Source: Armatimonadota bacterium
GTDB taxonomy: Bacteria > Armatimonadota > UBA5829 > DTJY01
DNA: 64,000 bases
Assembly: GCA_023511795.1 (NCBI GenBank)
Contig: JAIMAU010000007.1
Span: 1 to 64,000 of the forward strand
Direction: 5' to 3'
Shown: positions 45,770 to 54,689 of the stretch, in pieces
Numbering within the stretch: position 1 is the stretch's first letter
Layout: every line of letters starts with the position of its first letter
Made by a program: the position numbers and the translations under genes
Notes under the pieces: generated by a model
Database searches by the model: none
The model's input: only the letters and a program-made list of their open reading frames with translations
Told to the model about the DNA's origin: nothing

Positions 45770-47260
45770 TTGATGAGTAATTTCTTGCTTAGCGTAGTCA
45801 TTCTTCTTGCGGTTGCGCTGTCCGCATGCGCAGAGATACCAAAGCCTAAATACGATGAGCAACTTGCGGGGAAACCACCATTCCGCCGACTATTTCTAGA
45901 CGCTATGGTAGTTGAGGAATCATCGGGCCTAGCAAGAGTTTTCCACTCGGCTGAAAAGCACGAGGGCAATCCAATAATACGAAAGGATAAGCCATGGGAG
46001 GAATGGGGGCCCTATCTCTACGGGACAATAATGCACGATGAGGGGAAGCTCAAAATGTGGTACCAAGCGATCGGCAACATAAGTGGACCAACAAGGGGTT
46101 TTGTATGCTATGCTGAGTCCCAGGACGGCATTAGGTGGACAAAGCCAAATCTCGGTGTTGTGGAATGTGACGGGTCGAAAGCAAACAACATCGTCGAGAC
46201 CAACGAGAGCTTCCATATTCCGTGTGTGTTTAAGCTTTCCGACTCCAGCTGGGTCATGTATGGCTATGGTCGGGGCATTGGGCCGCACCTAACCTATTCT
46301 TCCGATGGCATACACTGGCATGATGCAACAACATCGCCCCTTTTTAAATCCTCAGACGTAATCAACTTTTTCTGGGATCCTTATGAAGAAAGATGGGCTG
46401 CAACGTATAAGACTCACAACCGCAGACACAGGGCAGTTGGTATCGTTTTTTCTGAAAATGGCTTAGATTGGAAAAAGCCGATTGATAGTGCAGTATTTGG
46501 CGCAGATGATCTTGACCCAGATGCTACTCAAATCTACGGCATGCCAGTATTTCCCTACCAGGGTTTATATATTGGCCTCCCATGGGTCTATCATGCCCGT
46601 TTCATCAAATACGGAAAGTATGAAAAACCTGAGCAAATGTATGAAGCGCAGGAGGGCAGTCCGCGGACGGTGGATGTACAGCTTGCTTGGAGTTGGGACC
46701 TGATAATTTGGACGCGAACACCCGAACGTAAGCCTTTTATTGCCCTTGGACCAGAGGGAAGCTTTGACTCCAAAGGCATTTATACCGCTCGCGCTCCCGT
46801 CATTGTTGGCGATAAGCTCTACTTCTACTATGGCGGCCATAACAGGATTCATGATGATGAAGGTGGTGAATGTGCTGCCATCGGGCTTGCCACACTTAGA
46901 CTAGATGGCTTTTGCTCCATGCATGCCGACGAAAATGAAGGATGGTTTATAAGCCGCCGCGAGGTATTTAAAACACCGAAGGTGGTAATTAACGCAAAGG
47001 TTGGCCCGAATGGTTATGTGGTTGCAGAGTTGCTGGACAGAAACAACAATGTAATTCCAGGATTCTCAAGAGACCAGTGCATTCCTTTTAGAGGCGATGA
47101 TGTCCGCCATGTTCTCTCATGGAAGAATGAAACATTCGCTAATAAATATAAAAACGCAGACAAGAAGATACGCTTTTTCCTCAAAAACGCCGATATTTAT
47201 TCCTACATTCCGGTGGATATAGACACAAGCAAGGACTGGGACAACAGGAAATTGCATTAA
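45770..47260 (+). CDS. lipoprotein of the GH32/GH43/GH68 five-bladed propeller type
   Basis: The 496 residues begin with a lipoprotein signal whose lipobox is LSAC (Cys20). The rest reads as a five-bladed beta-propeller glycosidase-like fold: NPIIRKDKPWEEWGPYLYG, SQDGIRWTKPNLG, SDGIHWHDATTSP, FFWDPYEERWAATYK and ARAPVIVGDKLYFYYGG, with Asp-containing blades at expected intervals, then a small beta-sandwich. Such proteins hydrolyse or bind beta-fructans, arabinans or sulfated glycans. The context (sulfatase next, a decayed paralogue between) suggests breakdown of a sulfated polysaccharide at the cell surface, but the substrate is not known. Confidence 0.82.
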   Translation: MMSNFLLSVVILLAVALSACAEIPKPKYDEQLAGKPPFRRLFLDAMVVEESSGLARVFHSAEKHEGNPIIRKDKPWEEWGPYLYGTIMHDEGKLKMWYQAIGNISGPTRGFVCYAESQDGIRWTKPNLGVVECDGSKANNIVETNESFHIPCVFKLSDSSWVMYGYGRGIGPHLTYSSDGIHWHDATTSPLFKSSDVINFFWDPYEERWAATYKTHNRRHRAVGIVFSENGLDWKKPIDSAVFGADDLDPDATQIYGMPVFPYQGLYIGLPWVYHARFIKYGKYEKPEQMYEAQEGSPRTVDVQLAWSWDLIIWTRTPERKPFIALGPEGSFDSKGIYTARAPVIVGDKLYFYYGGHNRIHDDEGGECAAIGLATLRLDGFCSMHADENEGWFISRREVFKTPKVVINAKVGPNGYVVAELLDRNNNVIPGFSRDQCIPFRGDDVRHVLSWKNETFANKYKNADKKIRFFLKNADIYSYIPVDIDTSKDWDNRKLH

Positions 47261-47334
47261 ACTCAATTCCACTTCCTGGCGCGTACAAATTGGTAAAAGG
47301 CTTCTGCAAAGTTGTGCAATCGAGGATGTTCTTG

Positions 47335-47500
47335 CCGAACCACAACCTTGCAGAGACACATCCAATTGACGTTGCGATGAAAAAAGCAACTTTTTGGATC
47401 CTTGATGTTGTTATTGGTCCCAATGAGAGGCAATTTTATAAGATGCTTGTATTTCCTTATCAGGTTTGTATATCGGCCTATGTTGGATGTGCCGTGGATG
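47335..47500 (+). pseudogene. remnant of a paralogue of the GH32/43-like lipoprotein gene
   Basis: Translated in one frame and then shifted by one base near 47466, this stretch reads HPIDVA and then GPNERQFYKMLVFPYQ and GLYIGLCW. The intact neighbour has KPIDSA and then DPDATQIYGMPVFPYQ and GLYIGLPW. At the DNA level ATGCTTGTATTTCCTTATC (from 47443) parallels ATGCCAGTATTTCCCTACC (from 46541). The fragment has no start or stop context and carries a frameshift, so it is a relic. The rest of 47261-47585 shows no recognisable coding sequence. Confidence 0.7.
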
Positions 47501-47585
47501 ATTATACTAATCGGAGGAGCATTAGATACGTTTCGAATCCTTAGGGATTTCACTCTGGGCAATCAAAAATTAAGAGGTGAATGGA

Positions 47586-48974
47586 ATGTCAAAAGCCGAC
47601 CGACAAGTTTCGCGAAGGGATTTCCTCAAAACGTCGTTGGTGGGGGCAGCATTACTCGGGTTAAATGGCTTTTCTACCGACGCCCGGGCAGATGCCGAAA
47701 GGCTGCCGAACTTTATTGTTATATTGGCCGATGACCTAGGTTACAATGACCTAAGTTGTTATGGCTCTGAGTTGATTCACACGCCAAGGCTTGACCGAAT
47801 GGCAGCTGAGGGAATGAGATTTACTGACTTTCACACAAGTGCGCCAGTATGCACGCCTACACGCGCTTCCCTCATGACCGGATGTTATCCGCTGCGGGTA
47901 GGACTCCCTGCAGTCATCAACTATCATAGCAAGATAGGTATCAGCTCGGATGAAACTACCATTGCCGAGTTGTTGAAGTCTCGTGGTTATGTGACGGCAT
48001 GCATTGGCAAGTGGCATCTTGGCTGGCAGAAACAGTTTCTTCCGACTCGACATGGTTTTGACTATTACTTTGGCCTTCCTTACAGCAATGACATGTCATA
48101 TAATGGTTTTCCTGTGCCGCTAGTTCGAAATGAGAAGATTATCAAGCAGCCTGCAGTGCAAGAAACTCTTACCGAGCGCTACACCGCCGAGGCAGTCAAA
48201 TTTATTAAGGAGAACAAGGACCGGCCGTTTTTCTTATATCTTGCGCATACCTTCCCGCACGTTCCGCTCCACATCTCAGAAAAGTTTGCAGGCAAGTCAA
48301 AAAGAGGGCTGTATGGCGACGTTGTCGAGTGCATTGATTGGAGCACTGGCGAAATATTAGATACGCTCGCACGGCTTGGATTGGATAAAAACACATTAGT
48401 TGTCTTTACCTCCGATAACGGTCCATGGCTGACGAAGAAAGAGCACGGCGGCTCTGCATTCCCCCTGCGCAACGGCAAGGGCTCAACCTGGGAGGGTGGA
48501 ATGCGAGTGCCCTGCATAATGCGCTGGCCTGGGCAAATTCCTGCTGGAACGACATGCGATAAGCTTGCGACTGTTATGGATTTTTTGCCAACCTTTGCAC
48601 GGCTTGCAGGAACCCATGTGCCAAGTGACCGTGTCATTGATGGCAAAGATATTTGGCCACTCATGAGAGGCGATAAGGATGCGATTTCGCCGTACGAGGT
48701 GTTTTATATGTATCGCGTCGAACGGCTAGAAGCCATAAGATGCGGCAAGTGGAAGCTTGCGCTACCTAGGCAGGAAGTAGGCACGAAGGAGAACATACCT
48801 CTTTCGCTTTATAATTTGGAAGAAGATATTAGTGAGACAACCGATGTCTCGAATATGTACCCAACCATCGTCAAGCGCCTCCAAGCATATGCCGAACGCG
48901 CTCGTGAAGACCTTGGTGACTCATTGACGGGTGCAATTGGCAAAAACCGCAGGCCGCCGGGGAGAGTGGATTAA
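47586..48974 (+). CDS. secreted sulfatase (arylsulfatase family)
   Basis: The 462-residue protein starts at the ATG at 47586, which has GAGGTG 6 bases upstream. A twin-arginine signal (SRRDFLKTSLVGAALLGL) directs it outside the cytoplasm. PNFIVILADDLGYNDLSCYG supplies the metal-binding Asp pair, and VCTPTRASLMTG holds the CxPxR motif at Cys89, which must be turned into formylglycine. GKWHLGWQ and FTSDNGPW are other S1-family signatures. No formylglycine-generating enzyme lies in the window. It should cleave sulfate esters from a glycan together with the GH32/43-like protein upstream. Confidence 0.93.
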   Translation: MSKADRQVSRRDFLKTSLVGAALLGLNGFSTDARADAERLPNFIVILADDLGYNDLSCYGSELIHTPRLDRMAAEGMRFTDFHTSAPVCTPTRASLMTGCYPLRVGLPAVINYHSKIGISSDETTIAELLKSRGYVTACIGKWHLGWQKQFLPTRHGFDYYFGLPYSNDMSYNGFPVPLVRNEKIIKQPAVQETLTERYTAEAVKFIKENKDRPFFLYLAHTFPHVPLHISEKFAGKSKRGLYGDVVECIDWSTGEILDTLARLGLDKNTLVVFTSDNGPWLTKKEHGGSAFPLRNGKGSTWEGGMRVPCIMRWPGQIPAGTTCDKLATVMDFLPTFARLAGTHVPSDRVIDGKDIWPLMRGDKDAISPYEVFYMYRVERLEAIRCGKWKLALPRQEVGTKENIPLSLYNLEEDISETTDVSNMYPTIVKRLQAYAERAREDLGDSLTGAIGKNRRPPGRVD

Positions 48975-49047
48975 TGGGTTGTTTTCAGTTTCGCATATGC
49001 TAATTATGGGTATCCTTCACCAGGAAAATTTCCGCGGAGGGATTGCT

Positions 49048-49542
49048 ATGCATTTAAAGACGATGAACGACCTTTTCTGGGAAGAGATGAGGGACTTATA
49101 TACAGCAGAATAAATGCTCGGTAATGAGCTTTCTAAGCTGGCGGCAGAGGCTTCGAATGGTTGCTTGAGGGATAGCCTCCAAAGCTTTGCCAACGATTCC
49201 CAAAGGCAGGTGGAGAGGCTTCGACAAGCATTTATGATGATGGGTCAGCCCCTTGAGGTTGAGGAATGCAAAGGCATGGAAGGACTAATTAAGCAGGCAG
49301 ACTATATGGTCGAGCATGCGGCGGACCCAGAAGTTAGGGATGCGGCCATAATCTCCGAAGTTCAAAAGATGAAGCACTATGAGATTGCGGCTTATAGTAA
49401 TATGCGAATCTTCGCCGATAAGCTTGGCATGCAAAACATAGCTAGCATGATGGCAGACGCATTGTATGATGAGCAAAAGATTGACAATGAGTTAACTTCG
49501 CTTGCCGTTGGAATAATTGCATCTAAGGCGATAGCGGCCTGA
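49048..49542 (+). pseudogene. DUF892 (YciF-type) ferritin-like gene with an in-frame TAA
   Basis: The gene begins at an ATG at 49048 behind GGAGGG and reads MHLKTMNDLFWEEMRDLYTAE, the normal start of the family. Codon 22 (49111-49113) is TAA, and the same frame continues at once with ATGCTCGGT, encoding LSKLAAEASNGC and MKHYEIAAYSNMRIFADKLG, the normal rest of the family (142 residues, including the EHYE-like helix). Relatives have Lys, Gln or Asn at the TAA position. It is either a nonsense mutation, a sequencing error, or a gene in which the ATG directly after the stop allows restart. YciF-type proteins are stress-linked ferritin-like four-helix bundles. Confidence 0.75.
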
Positions 49543-49581
49543 GTAAAACCACAACCCACAGTTGCAAAGGTAAGAGTTAAA

Positions 49582-49600
49582 GGGCGGGTTATTCCCGCCC
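49582..49600. terminator. hairpin between the DUF892 gene and the convergent phosphoesterase
   Basis: GGGCGGG at 49582-49588 pairs with CCCGCCC at 49594-49600 around a TTATT loop. It is followed on the minus strand by TTTAACTCTT, so it can end the phosphoesterase transcript, and it also faces the DUF892 gene. Confidence 0.65.
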
Positions 49601-49608
49601 TCATATCA

Positions 49609-50640
49609 TTACTTACTTGCAGAAGCCGGGGGTTTGGGAATGCGCTTTTGGAAATTGCGGATTATCCCTGTGATTTTTGGGTCTTCTGGGATTGAGTTGT
49701 TGATGGGCACTAGCTCTCCTTTACAACTCATTAAGGTATAGCGGTTCGTAATTCTGTCTCGATGGAAAATGAGGCGCGTTTTCCCGACATATATTCCGTA
49801 GTACCATGCTTGCGTGATTGGGACAGCCCCTATCCAAAACGCAGTTGGCTGGCCGACAGCGGTCATTTCTGGTTTGTCGAGTCTGGTATGAGTGTGGCCC
49901 CCGAGAATAATATCAATACCAGGAACCGCTTTTGCAAGGGCTTTGTCTTTTGAAAATCCGAGATGACTCAATAATACAACTATATCGGCTTTCTCTCTGA
50001 GTTCCGGTACAAGCTTTGAGGCTACTTCTGTTGGGTCCAGCGCCTTTAATCCAAGTTCGGGGCCAGATAAATATATATTAGGCTGTGTTTCCACTAGGTT
50101 GTTTGTGAGGCCAAAAATTGCTATTCTTATGCCGTCAACTTCCTTAATTACGTATGGTTCTGTAAACAGTTTACCGGTGTCCTTATAGACAACGTTTGCA
50201 CAGACCCAAGGAAATGTCGATTCGCGGAGGTTCCTAAGCAAATCACCGGAGTGCCACTGGAAGTCATGATTCCCAGGCACCATCGCATCATAACCGATTG
50301 CATTCATTACAGCTACAATCGAGCCGCCACGAAAGGCTCTGGCCAGGGCGCCGGAGCCGTGGGTGGTATCACCAGAATCAACGACAAGAACTGGTGTTTG
50401 TTTCTCAGCGCGTGTTTTGTTTATGATAGTAGCTATACGAGCCATGCCGCCTACATCTTCTATTGCAGGTCTGTTGCTTTTCGCGTCGGCTGGCAAAGTG
50501 AATGGCAAGTCATGCAAGTGCAAATCATTTGTGGAAATGAACGTAATCTCTAGATATCGTGGTTTTTCAGCGGATGCAGTAGTGGCCGAGATAATTAAGA
50601 GAACGAAGAGTAAGAAATAGATATTGCGTTTAGACCTCAA
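49609..50640 (-). CDS. secreted metallophosphoesterase, 5'-nucleotidase/UshA N-domain type
   Basis: The 343 residues start with a signal peptide (YFLLFVLLIISATTASA-EKP). The metal-binding motifs of calcineurin-like phosphoesterases appear in order: STNDLHLHD near residue 36, VVDSGDTTHG, PGNHDFQWH, LLSHLGFSKD and GGHTHTRLD. The C-terminal 5'-nucleotidase domain that binds the nucleoside in UshA is missing, so the protein is a single-domain form. It probably removes phosphate from nucleotides or other esters outside the cytoplasm. It seems to be a single-gene unit. Confidence 0.88.
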   Translation of the reverse strand: MRSKRNIYFLLFVLLIISATTASAEKPRYLEITFISTNDLHLHDLPFTLPADAKSNRPAIEDVGGMARIATIINKTRAEKQTPVLVVDSGDTTHGSGALARAFRGGSIVAVMNAIGYDAMVPGNHDFQWHSGDLLRNLRESTFPWVCANVVYKDTGKLFTEPYVIKEVDGIRIAIFGLTNNLVETQPNIYLSGPELGLKALDPTEVASKLVPELREKADIVVLLSHLGFSKDKALAKAVPGIDIILGGHTHTRLDKPEMTAVGQPTAFWIGAVPITQAWYYGIYVGKTRLIFHRDRITNRYTLMSCKGELVPINNSIPEDPKITGIIRNFQKRIPKPPASASK

Positions 50641-50726
50641 TTTTACCTCCGAATGTGATGATAATTTAGGGATTTTCTATGTGCATTATATGCAAAAAAC
50701 CGATTCTTGTGCAAGGACTGCATAAG

Positions 50727-51425
50727 TTATTCAATGGTTACAGTGCGTATGCTACTTGGCATCGAGCGGCTGGGTTCTGAGAGGGTGAAGGTGCGGCCAA
50801 AATACGATGGATAGGCGGTCATAATAGTGTTTAGGTCTCGGACTGTAACGGTTTGTGGCTTGCCGAGGGTTATCGTTGAATAAAGCAAATCCTCAGGGTA
50901 TGGACTGTGTCCATAAATTCCTAGCGCGTGGCCTAGCTCATGGGCAATTGTTGCTTGAACATCAGCAGCTGATGCATATCCTCCGCTAGGCAAGTCAATT
51001 GCAATCTTAATTGAAGCCGAGTGAAGAGTATTTGACGAATCGACCTTACATTCTGTGCGCCCAAGAGTCTTGTCTCCGAGCTCGCTCTGTTTGACAAATG
51101 TAATAGTGGCGTCGGCTGGGCTCCCCGGAGGCACGACTTTGACTAGAGGTTGCATTCCGGGCTGGTTCCACTCGTTTGCTGCATCAATGTAAAGGTTCTG
51201 GTTTGATGGGTAAATCTGCGCCCAGTTAGTTGGAAGGTAGACAGCAACAGTCATTGGTAGATGGTTCCAATGAAAAAGGCCTTCGAGGGAAGACACATAA
51301 TTTGGCACAAATAACTGGTCGTTTATTGGTGGGGGAGTTGAACTGCCTCCGCCACACCCAACAAGGTATGGCAGTATTACAAAGAGGGCGATTGCGAGAA
51401 AGCTTCTCGGTATGCGCTTAGCCAT
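50727..51425 (-). CDS. matrixin-like metalloprotease lipoprotein
   Basis: The 232-residue product has a lipoprotein signal with lipobox LVGC (Cys24) followed by a glycine/serine run. The zinc site is HELGHALGIYGH: His162, Glu163, His166 and His172, with the metzincin third histidine six residues on. PTNWAQIYPSNQ and DATITFVKQSE are seen in matrixin-like proteins. A Met-turn would be expected after the zinc site, but only EDLLYSTI is seen, with no Met. Cell-surface protein cleavage is inferred. Confidence 0.8.
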   Translation of the reverse strand: MAKRIPRSFLAIALFVILPYLVGCGGGSSTPPPINDQLFVPNYVSSLEGLFHWNHLPMTVAVYLPTNWAQIYPSNQNLYIDAANEWNQPGMQPLVKVVPPGSPADATITFVKQSELGDKTLGRTECKVDSSNTLHSASIKIAIDLPSGGYASAADVQATIAHELGHALGIYGHSPYPEDLLYSTITLGKPQTVTVRDLNTIMTAYPSYFGRTFTLSEPSRSMPSSIRTVTIE

Positions 51426-51525
51426 TTTTTTCTCAGCGATAAGGAATCTTTCCGGGGCTATCCCTGCTACTGCTCAAAGTGTACCAGATATTTGATGTTA
51501 AGGACAATAGAAAAACAAAAGTTAG

Positions 51526-51780
51526 TTAGGTTTGATTGCGATATCGCATCCAAAGAGCCAAATCAGCGCCAACCATAATTGCGTTCAAAGAATATAGAGC
51601 AATTACAGGGTCCGGGTTGTAGATTATTTTGTGAGCTATGCCGGAAAGGTAGCCGATGGTGATAAGCGTTAGGAAAATAGCGCTTTTTCCGCCAACATTT
51701 TTCGTTTTGATTGTCTTGTATAGAGAAAATGGCCAACTTGCTCCGAAGCATAGGAGCATAATCGTTTCAAAGATGCTCAT
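51526..51780 (-). CDS. small three-helix membrane protein, PQ-loop/SemiSWEET-like
   Basis: The 84 residues contain three hydrophobic segments (IFETIMLLCFGASWPFSL, AIFLTLITIGYLSGIAH and VIALYSLNAIMVGADLALW). The SWPFSLYKTIKTKNVGGKSA stretch resembles the first helix and loop of PQ-loop and SemiSWEET proteins, small dimeric transporters of sugars. The PQ dipeptide itself is replaced by WP. The substrate is not known. It lies between the matrixin-like gene and ppdK, with no obvious operon link. Confidence 0.6.
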   Translation of the reverse strand: MSIFETIMLLCFGASWPFSLYKTIKTKNVGGKSAIFLTLITIGYLSGIAHKIIYNPDPVIALYSLNAIMVGADLALWMRYRNQT

Positions 51781-51844
51781 AGTTGTTGTTTATTTGAACC
51801 CTCTGTGTGTAATTTTTAGCTTTTATTGACCTATGTTTGAAGAA

Positions 51845-51870
51845 AAGGGCGGGTAAGAGGGCCCGCCCTT
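51845..51870 (-). terminator. terminator of ppdK
   Basis: AAGGGCGGG at 51845-51853 pairs with CCCGCCCTT at 51862-51870. Read on the minus strand the helix is followed by TTTTCTTC, as expected for the end of the ppdK transcript. Confidence 0.75.
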
Positions 51871-51900
51871 GGTTTTTATTCCTAGCTTCTCACTTTTGGC

Positions 51901-54582
51901 TTATTTATCTCGGGCTTCGCCTCCCCCGCGCTCCTCAATAACTGCTTGTGCGGCGGCTAGGCGGGCAACGGGGATTCGCCTTGGCGAGCATGATACGTAA
52001 TTAAGGCCAATTTTATGACAGAATTTCACGCTTTCTGGCTCGCCGCCGTGTTCTCCACAAATGCCCAACTTAATATTCGGGTTGACGGCTTTTGCATCTT
52101 CCACACATATCTTCATCATTCGGCCGATGCCTTTTTGGTCGATAGTCTCTGTTGGGTCGGTTTTGAAAATGCCTTCCTTGAGGTAGACTGGCAGGAATCG
52201 GCCAGCGTCATCGCGCGAGATGCCGTAACCCATTTGAGTAAGGTCGTTTGTGCCGAAGCTGAAGAATGCAGCTTCCTTTGCTATCTCATCAGCGGTTAAA
52301 GCAGCGCGCGGGACTTCGATCATTGTGCCAAACGAATAATCCACATCTATTCCTTCTTTTGCCATCGTATCTTTTGCGACTTTATCGAGCCGCTCTTTTA
52401 TCCAAACCAGCTCGTTCACAACCCCCACCAGGGGTATCATTATTTCTGGATGAACGTCTATGCCCTCTTTCTTGACTTCGCATGCCGCGCCTATAATTGC
52501 GGCGGTCTGCATGCTAACAATACCAGGGAAGTAGATTGAGAGGCGACATCCTCTTAGTCCGAGCATTGGGTTTGCCTCGTGCATCTCCGATACTTTTCGA
52601 AGCAGTTTTTCTTTTTCCGGGAGCTCCGGATTGTTTGGATCTTTGCACCTGAGCTCGGTTACTTCGACTAGCAATTCGTCCATTGGTGGAAGGAATTCAT
52701 GAAGTGGTGGGTCAATTAGGCGGATAGTAACTGGCCGACCGCCCATTGCTTTGAAAATGCCGACAAAGTCTTTGCGCTGGAGTGGCTCGAGGCGGTCAAG
52801 AGCCCTTTGGCGAGTTTCTTCATCCTCAGCCAAAATCATTTCGCGCACTAAAGGCACGCGGTCGCCGAGAAACATATGCTCGGTGCGACATAGGCCAATA
52901 CCTTCCGCTCCAAGGGCGACTGCATCTGCCGCATGTTCTGGCGTATCCGCGTTCGCACGCACGCCGAGTCTGCGTACCTCGTCTACCCATGCCATAAAGG
53001 TGCCAAAATCGCCCGTAACACTTGCGGGCTCTGTTTCGAGCGCAGTGTTGTATACTTCGCCCAGTGTGCCGTCGATTGTAATTACATCGCCTTCTTTGAT
53101 GACTGTGCCGTCAACGTGAATTTCACGCTTAGCTTCGTCTATGTGGAGGGCGCTACATCCGCAGATTGTAGGTATGCCATATTGGCGAGCAACTAGGGCG
53201 GCGTGGCTTGTGCGTCCTCCGCGTGCTGTCAAAACTCCGACCGAAGCAAGCATGCCGCCAAGATCGTCGGGGTTGGTTTCCTCGCGGACAAGAATAACTT
53301 TTTCGCCTGCTTCAGCCATTTTGATAGCCGTCTTCGAATCAAGTGCTACCTTTCCGGAAGCGCCGCCTGGCCCTGCGTTAAGTCCCCTGGCAAGCGGCTT
53401 TGGACGCTCGCTGGGGGCAGCTTTGATTCTCGGGTTAAGGAGCTGTTCGAGCGCTTCAGGTGCAACTCGCATAAGTGCTTGCTCCTTCGTGATAAGTCCC
53501 TCATTTACCATGTCAACGGCAATTTTTACAGCCGCAACGCCGGTTCGCTTGCCAGCGCGACACTGAAGAATAAAAAGTCGGCCTTTCTCAATGGTAAACT
53601 CAATGTCCTGCATCTCCCGATAGTGCTGCTCTAGTTTGCGAGCTATCTCTTGGAACTGGTCGTGAATATGCGGAAATTCACGTTCCATTTGCTCAATTGA
53701 TTCGGGAGTGCGCACGCCGGCAACAACGTCTTCTCCCTGGGCGTTCTTTAAGAATTCTCCGAAGAGTTTGTTTTCGCCAGTAGCTGGGTTACGCGTGAAC
53801 GCCACGCCGGTACCGCTGTCGTCGCCCATATTGCCGAAGACCATCGCTTGGATGTTGACGGCGGTGCCAAGGTCATGAGGTATTTTTTCGCGGTTTCTGT
53901 AGATTATCGCTCGTTCGTTATTCCAGCTCTTGAATACTGCAATAATTGCCAAACGAAGCTGTTCGAGAGGATCGCCGGGGAAATCTCGCCCTATAACCTC
54001 TTTAAAGTATGCTTTGAATTGGCTGACGAGCTCTTTAAGGCCGGCAGCATCCACATCTGTGTCTACTTTTGCTCCAAGCTTCTTTTTAAGTTCATTGAAG
54101 ATTTTCTCAAAGTTCTCTTTTTTAAGCCTGGGATATTCGCTAGAGAGAACGATATCGGAGAACATCATTATGAAGCGACGGTAAGCGTCATAGCCAAAGC
54201 GCTCGTTGCCAGTCGCCTTGATGAGCCCCTGAAGGGTATCATCGTTCAGGCCGAGGTTGAGAACTGTGTCCATCATGCCGGGCATTGAAAACTTTGCGCC
54301 GGAGCGGACGGATACGAGCAGCGGGTTGTTTGGATCGCCCAGCTTTTTGCCCATATCCTTCTCGACCTCGGCGAGAGCGGCCATAACCTCTTCCCAAAGG
54401 CCATCGGGAAGGCGGCCGAGCTTGAGATACTCGTTGCATGTTTCGGTTGTGATGACGAACCCAGGCGGGACAGGCAGGCCGATATTTGTCATTTCACAAA
54501 GGTTGGCCCCCTTGCCGCCGAGAAGGTCCCTCATCTTCGCGTTGCCCTCGCGGAATAGGTAAACGCGTTTCTTGTTAGACAT
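51901..54582 (-). CDS. ppdK: pyruvate, phosphate dikinase
   Basis: PPDK interconverts pyruvate, ATP and phosphate with phosphoenolpyruvate, AMP and pyrophosphate, letting the cell run glycolysis reversibly. The 893 residues cover the full enzyme. The N-terminal ATP-grasp part has LLGGKGANLCEM and VRSGAKFSMPGMMDT. The phosphohistidine is His460 in GGRTSHAALVARQ. The C-terminal PEP/pyruvate barrel has GLCRTEHMF and GICGEHGGEPESV and ends in YVSCSPRRIPVARLAAAQA. The ATG has AGGAGGATG just upstream. No PPDK regulatory kinase gene is next to it. It is a single-gene unit with its own terminator. Confidence 0.97.
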   Translation of the reverse strand: MSNKKRVYLFREGNAKMRDLLGGKGANLCEMTNIGLPVPPGFVITTETCNEYLKLGRLPDGLWEEVMAALAEVEKDMGKKLGDPNNPLLVSVRSGAKFSMPGMMDTVLNLGLNDDTLQGLIKATGNERFGYDAYRRFIMMFSDIVLSSEYPRLKKENFEKIFNELKKKLGAKVDTDVDAAGLKELVSQFKAYFKEVIGRDFPGDPLEQLRLAIIAVFKSWNNERAIIYRNREKIPHDLGTAVNIQAMVFGNMGDDSGTGVAFTRNPATGENKLFGEFLKNAQGEDVVAGVRTPESIEQMEREFPHIHDQFQEIARKLEQHYREMQDIEFTIEKGRLFILQCRAGKRTGVAAVKIAVDMVNEGLITKEQALMRVAPEALEQLLNPRIKAAPSERPKPLARGLNAGPGGASGKVALDSKTAIKMAEAGEKVILVREETNPDDLGGMLASVGVLTARGGRTSHAALVARQYGIPTICGCSALHIDEAKREIHVDGTVIKEGDVITIDGTLGEVYNTALETEPASVTGDFGTFMAWVDEVRRLGVRANADTPEHAADAVALGAEGIGLCRTEHMFLGDRVPLVREMILAEDEETRQRALDRLEPLQRKDFVGIFKAMGGRPVTIRLIDPPLHEFLPPMDELLVEVTELRCKDPNNPELPEKEKLLRKVSEMHEANPMLGLRGCRLSIYFPGIVSMQTAAIIGAACEVKKEGIDVHPEIMIPLVGVVNELVWIKERLDKVAKDTMAKEGIDVDYSFGTMIEVPRAALTADEIAKEAAFFSFGTNDLTQMGYGISRDDAGRFLPVYLKEGIFKTDPTETIDQKGIGRMMKICVEDAKAVNPNIKLGICGEHGGEPESVKFCHKIGLNYVSCSPRRIPVARLAAAQAVIEERGGGEARDK

Positions 54583-54689
54583 GAGTCATCCTCCTTGTGT
54601 TTTATTTAAAATTTGGATATGCGCATCATTAGCTGATGCATGCTGGCAGTTATGTTATCTGTTCGGCAGTCGATATTTCCGCCGCCAGC

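Noticed and set aside
47290-47544. An 84-residue plus-strand frame between the lipoprotein and the sulfatase
   Set aside because: Its only recognisable part is a frameshifted match to the neighbouring lipoprotein, so it is reported as a pseudogene remnant and not as a gene.
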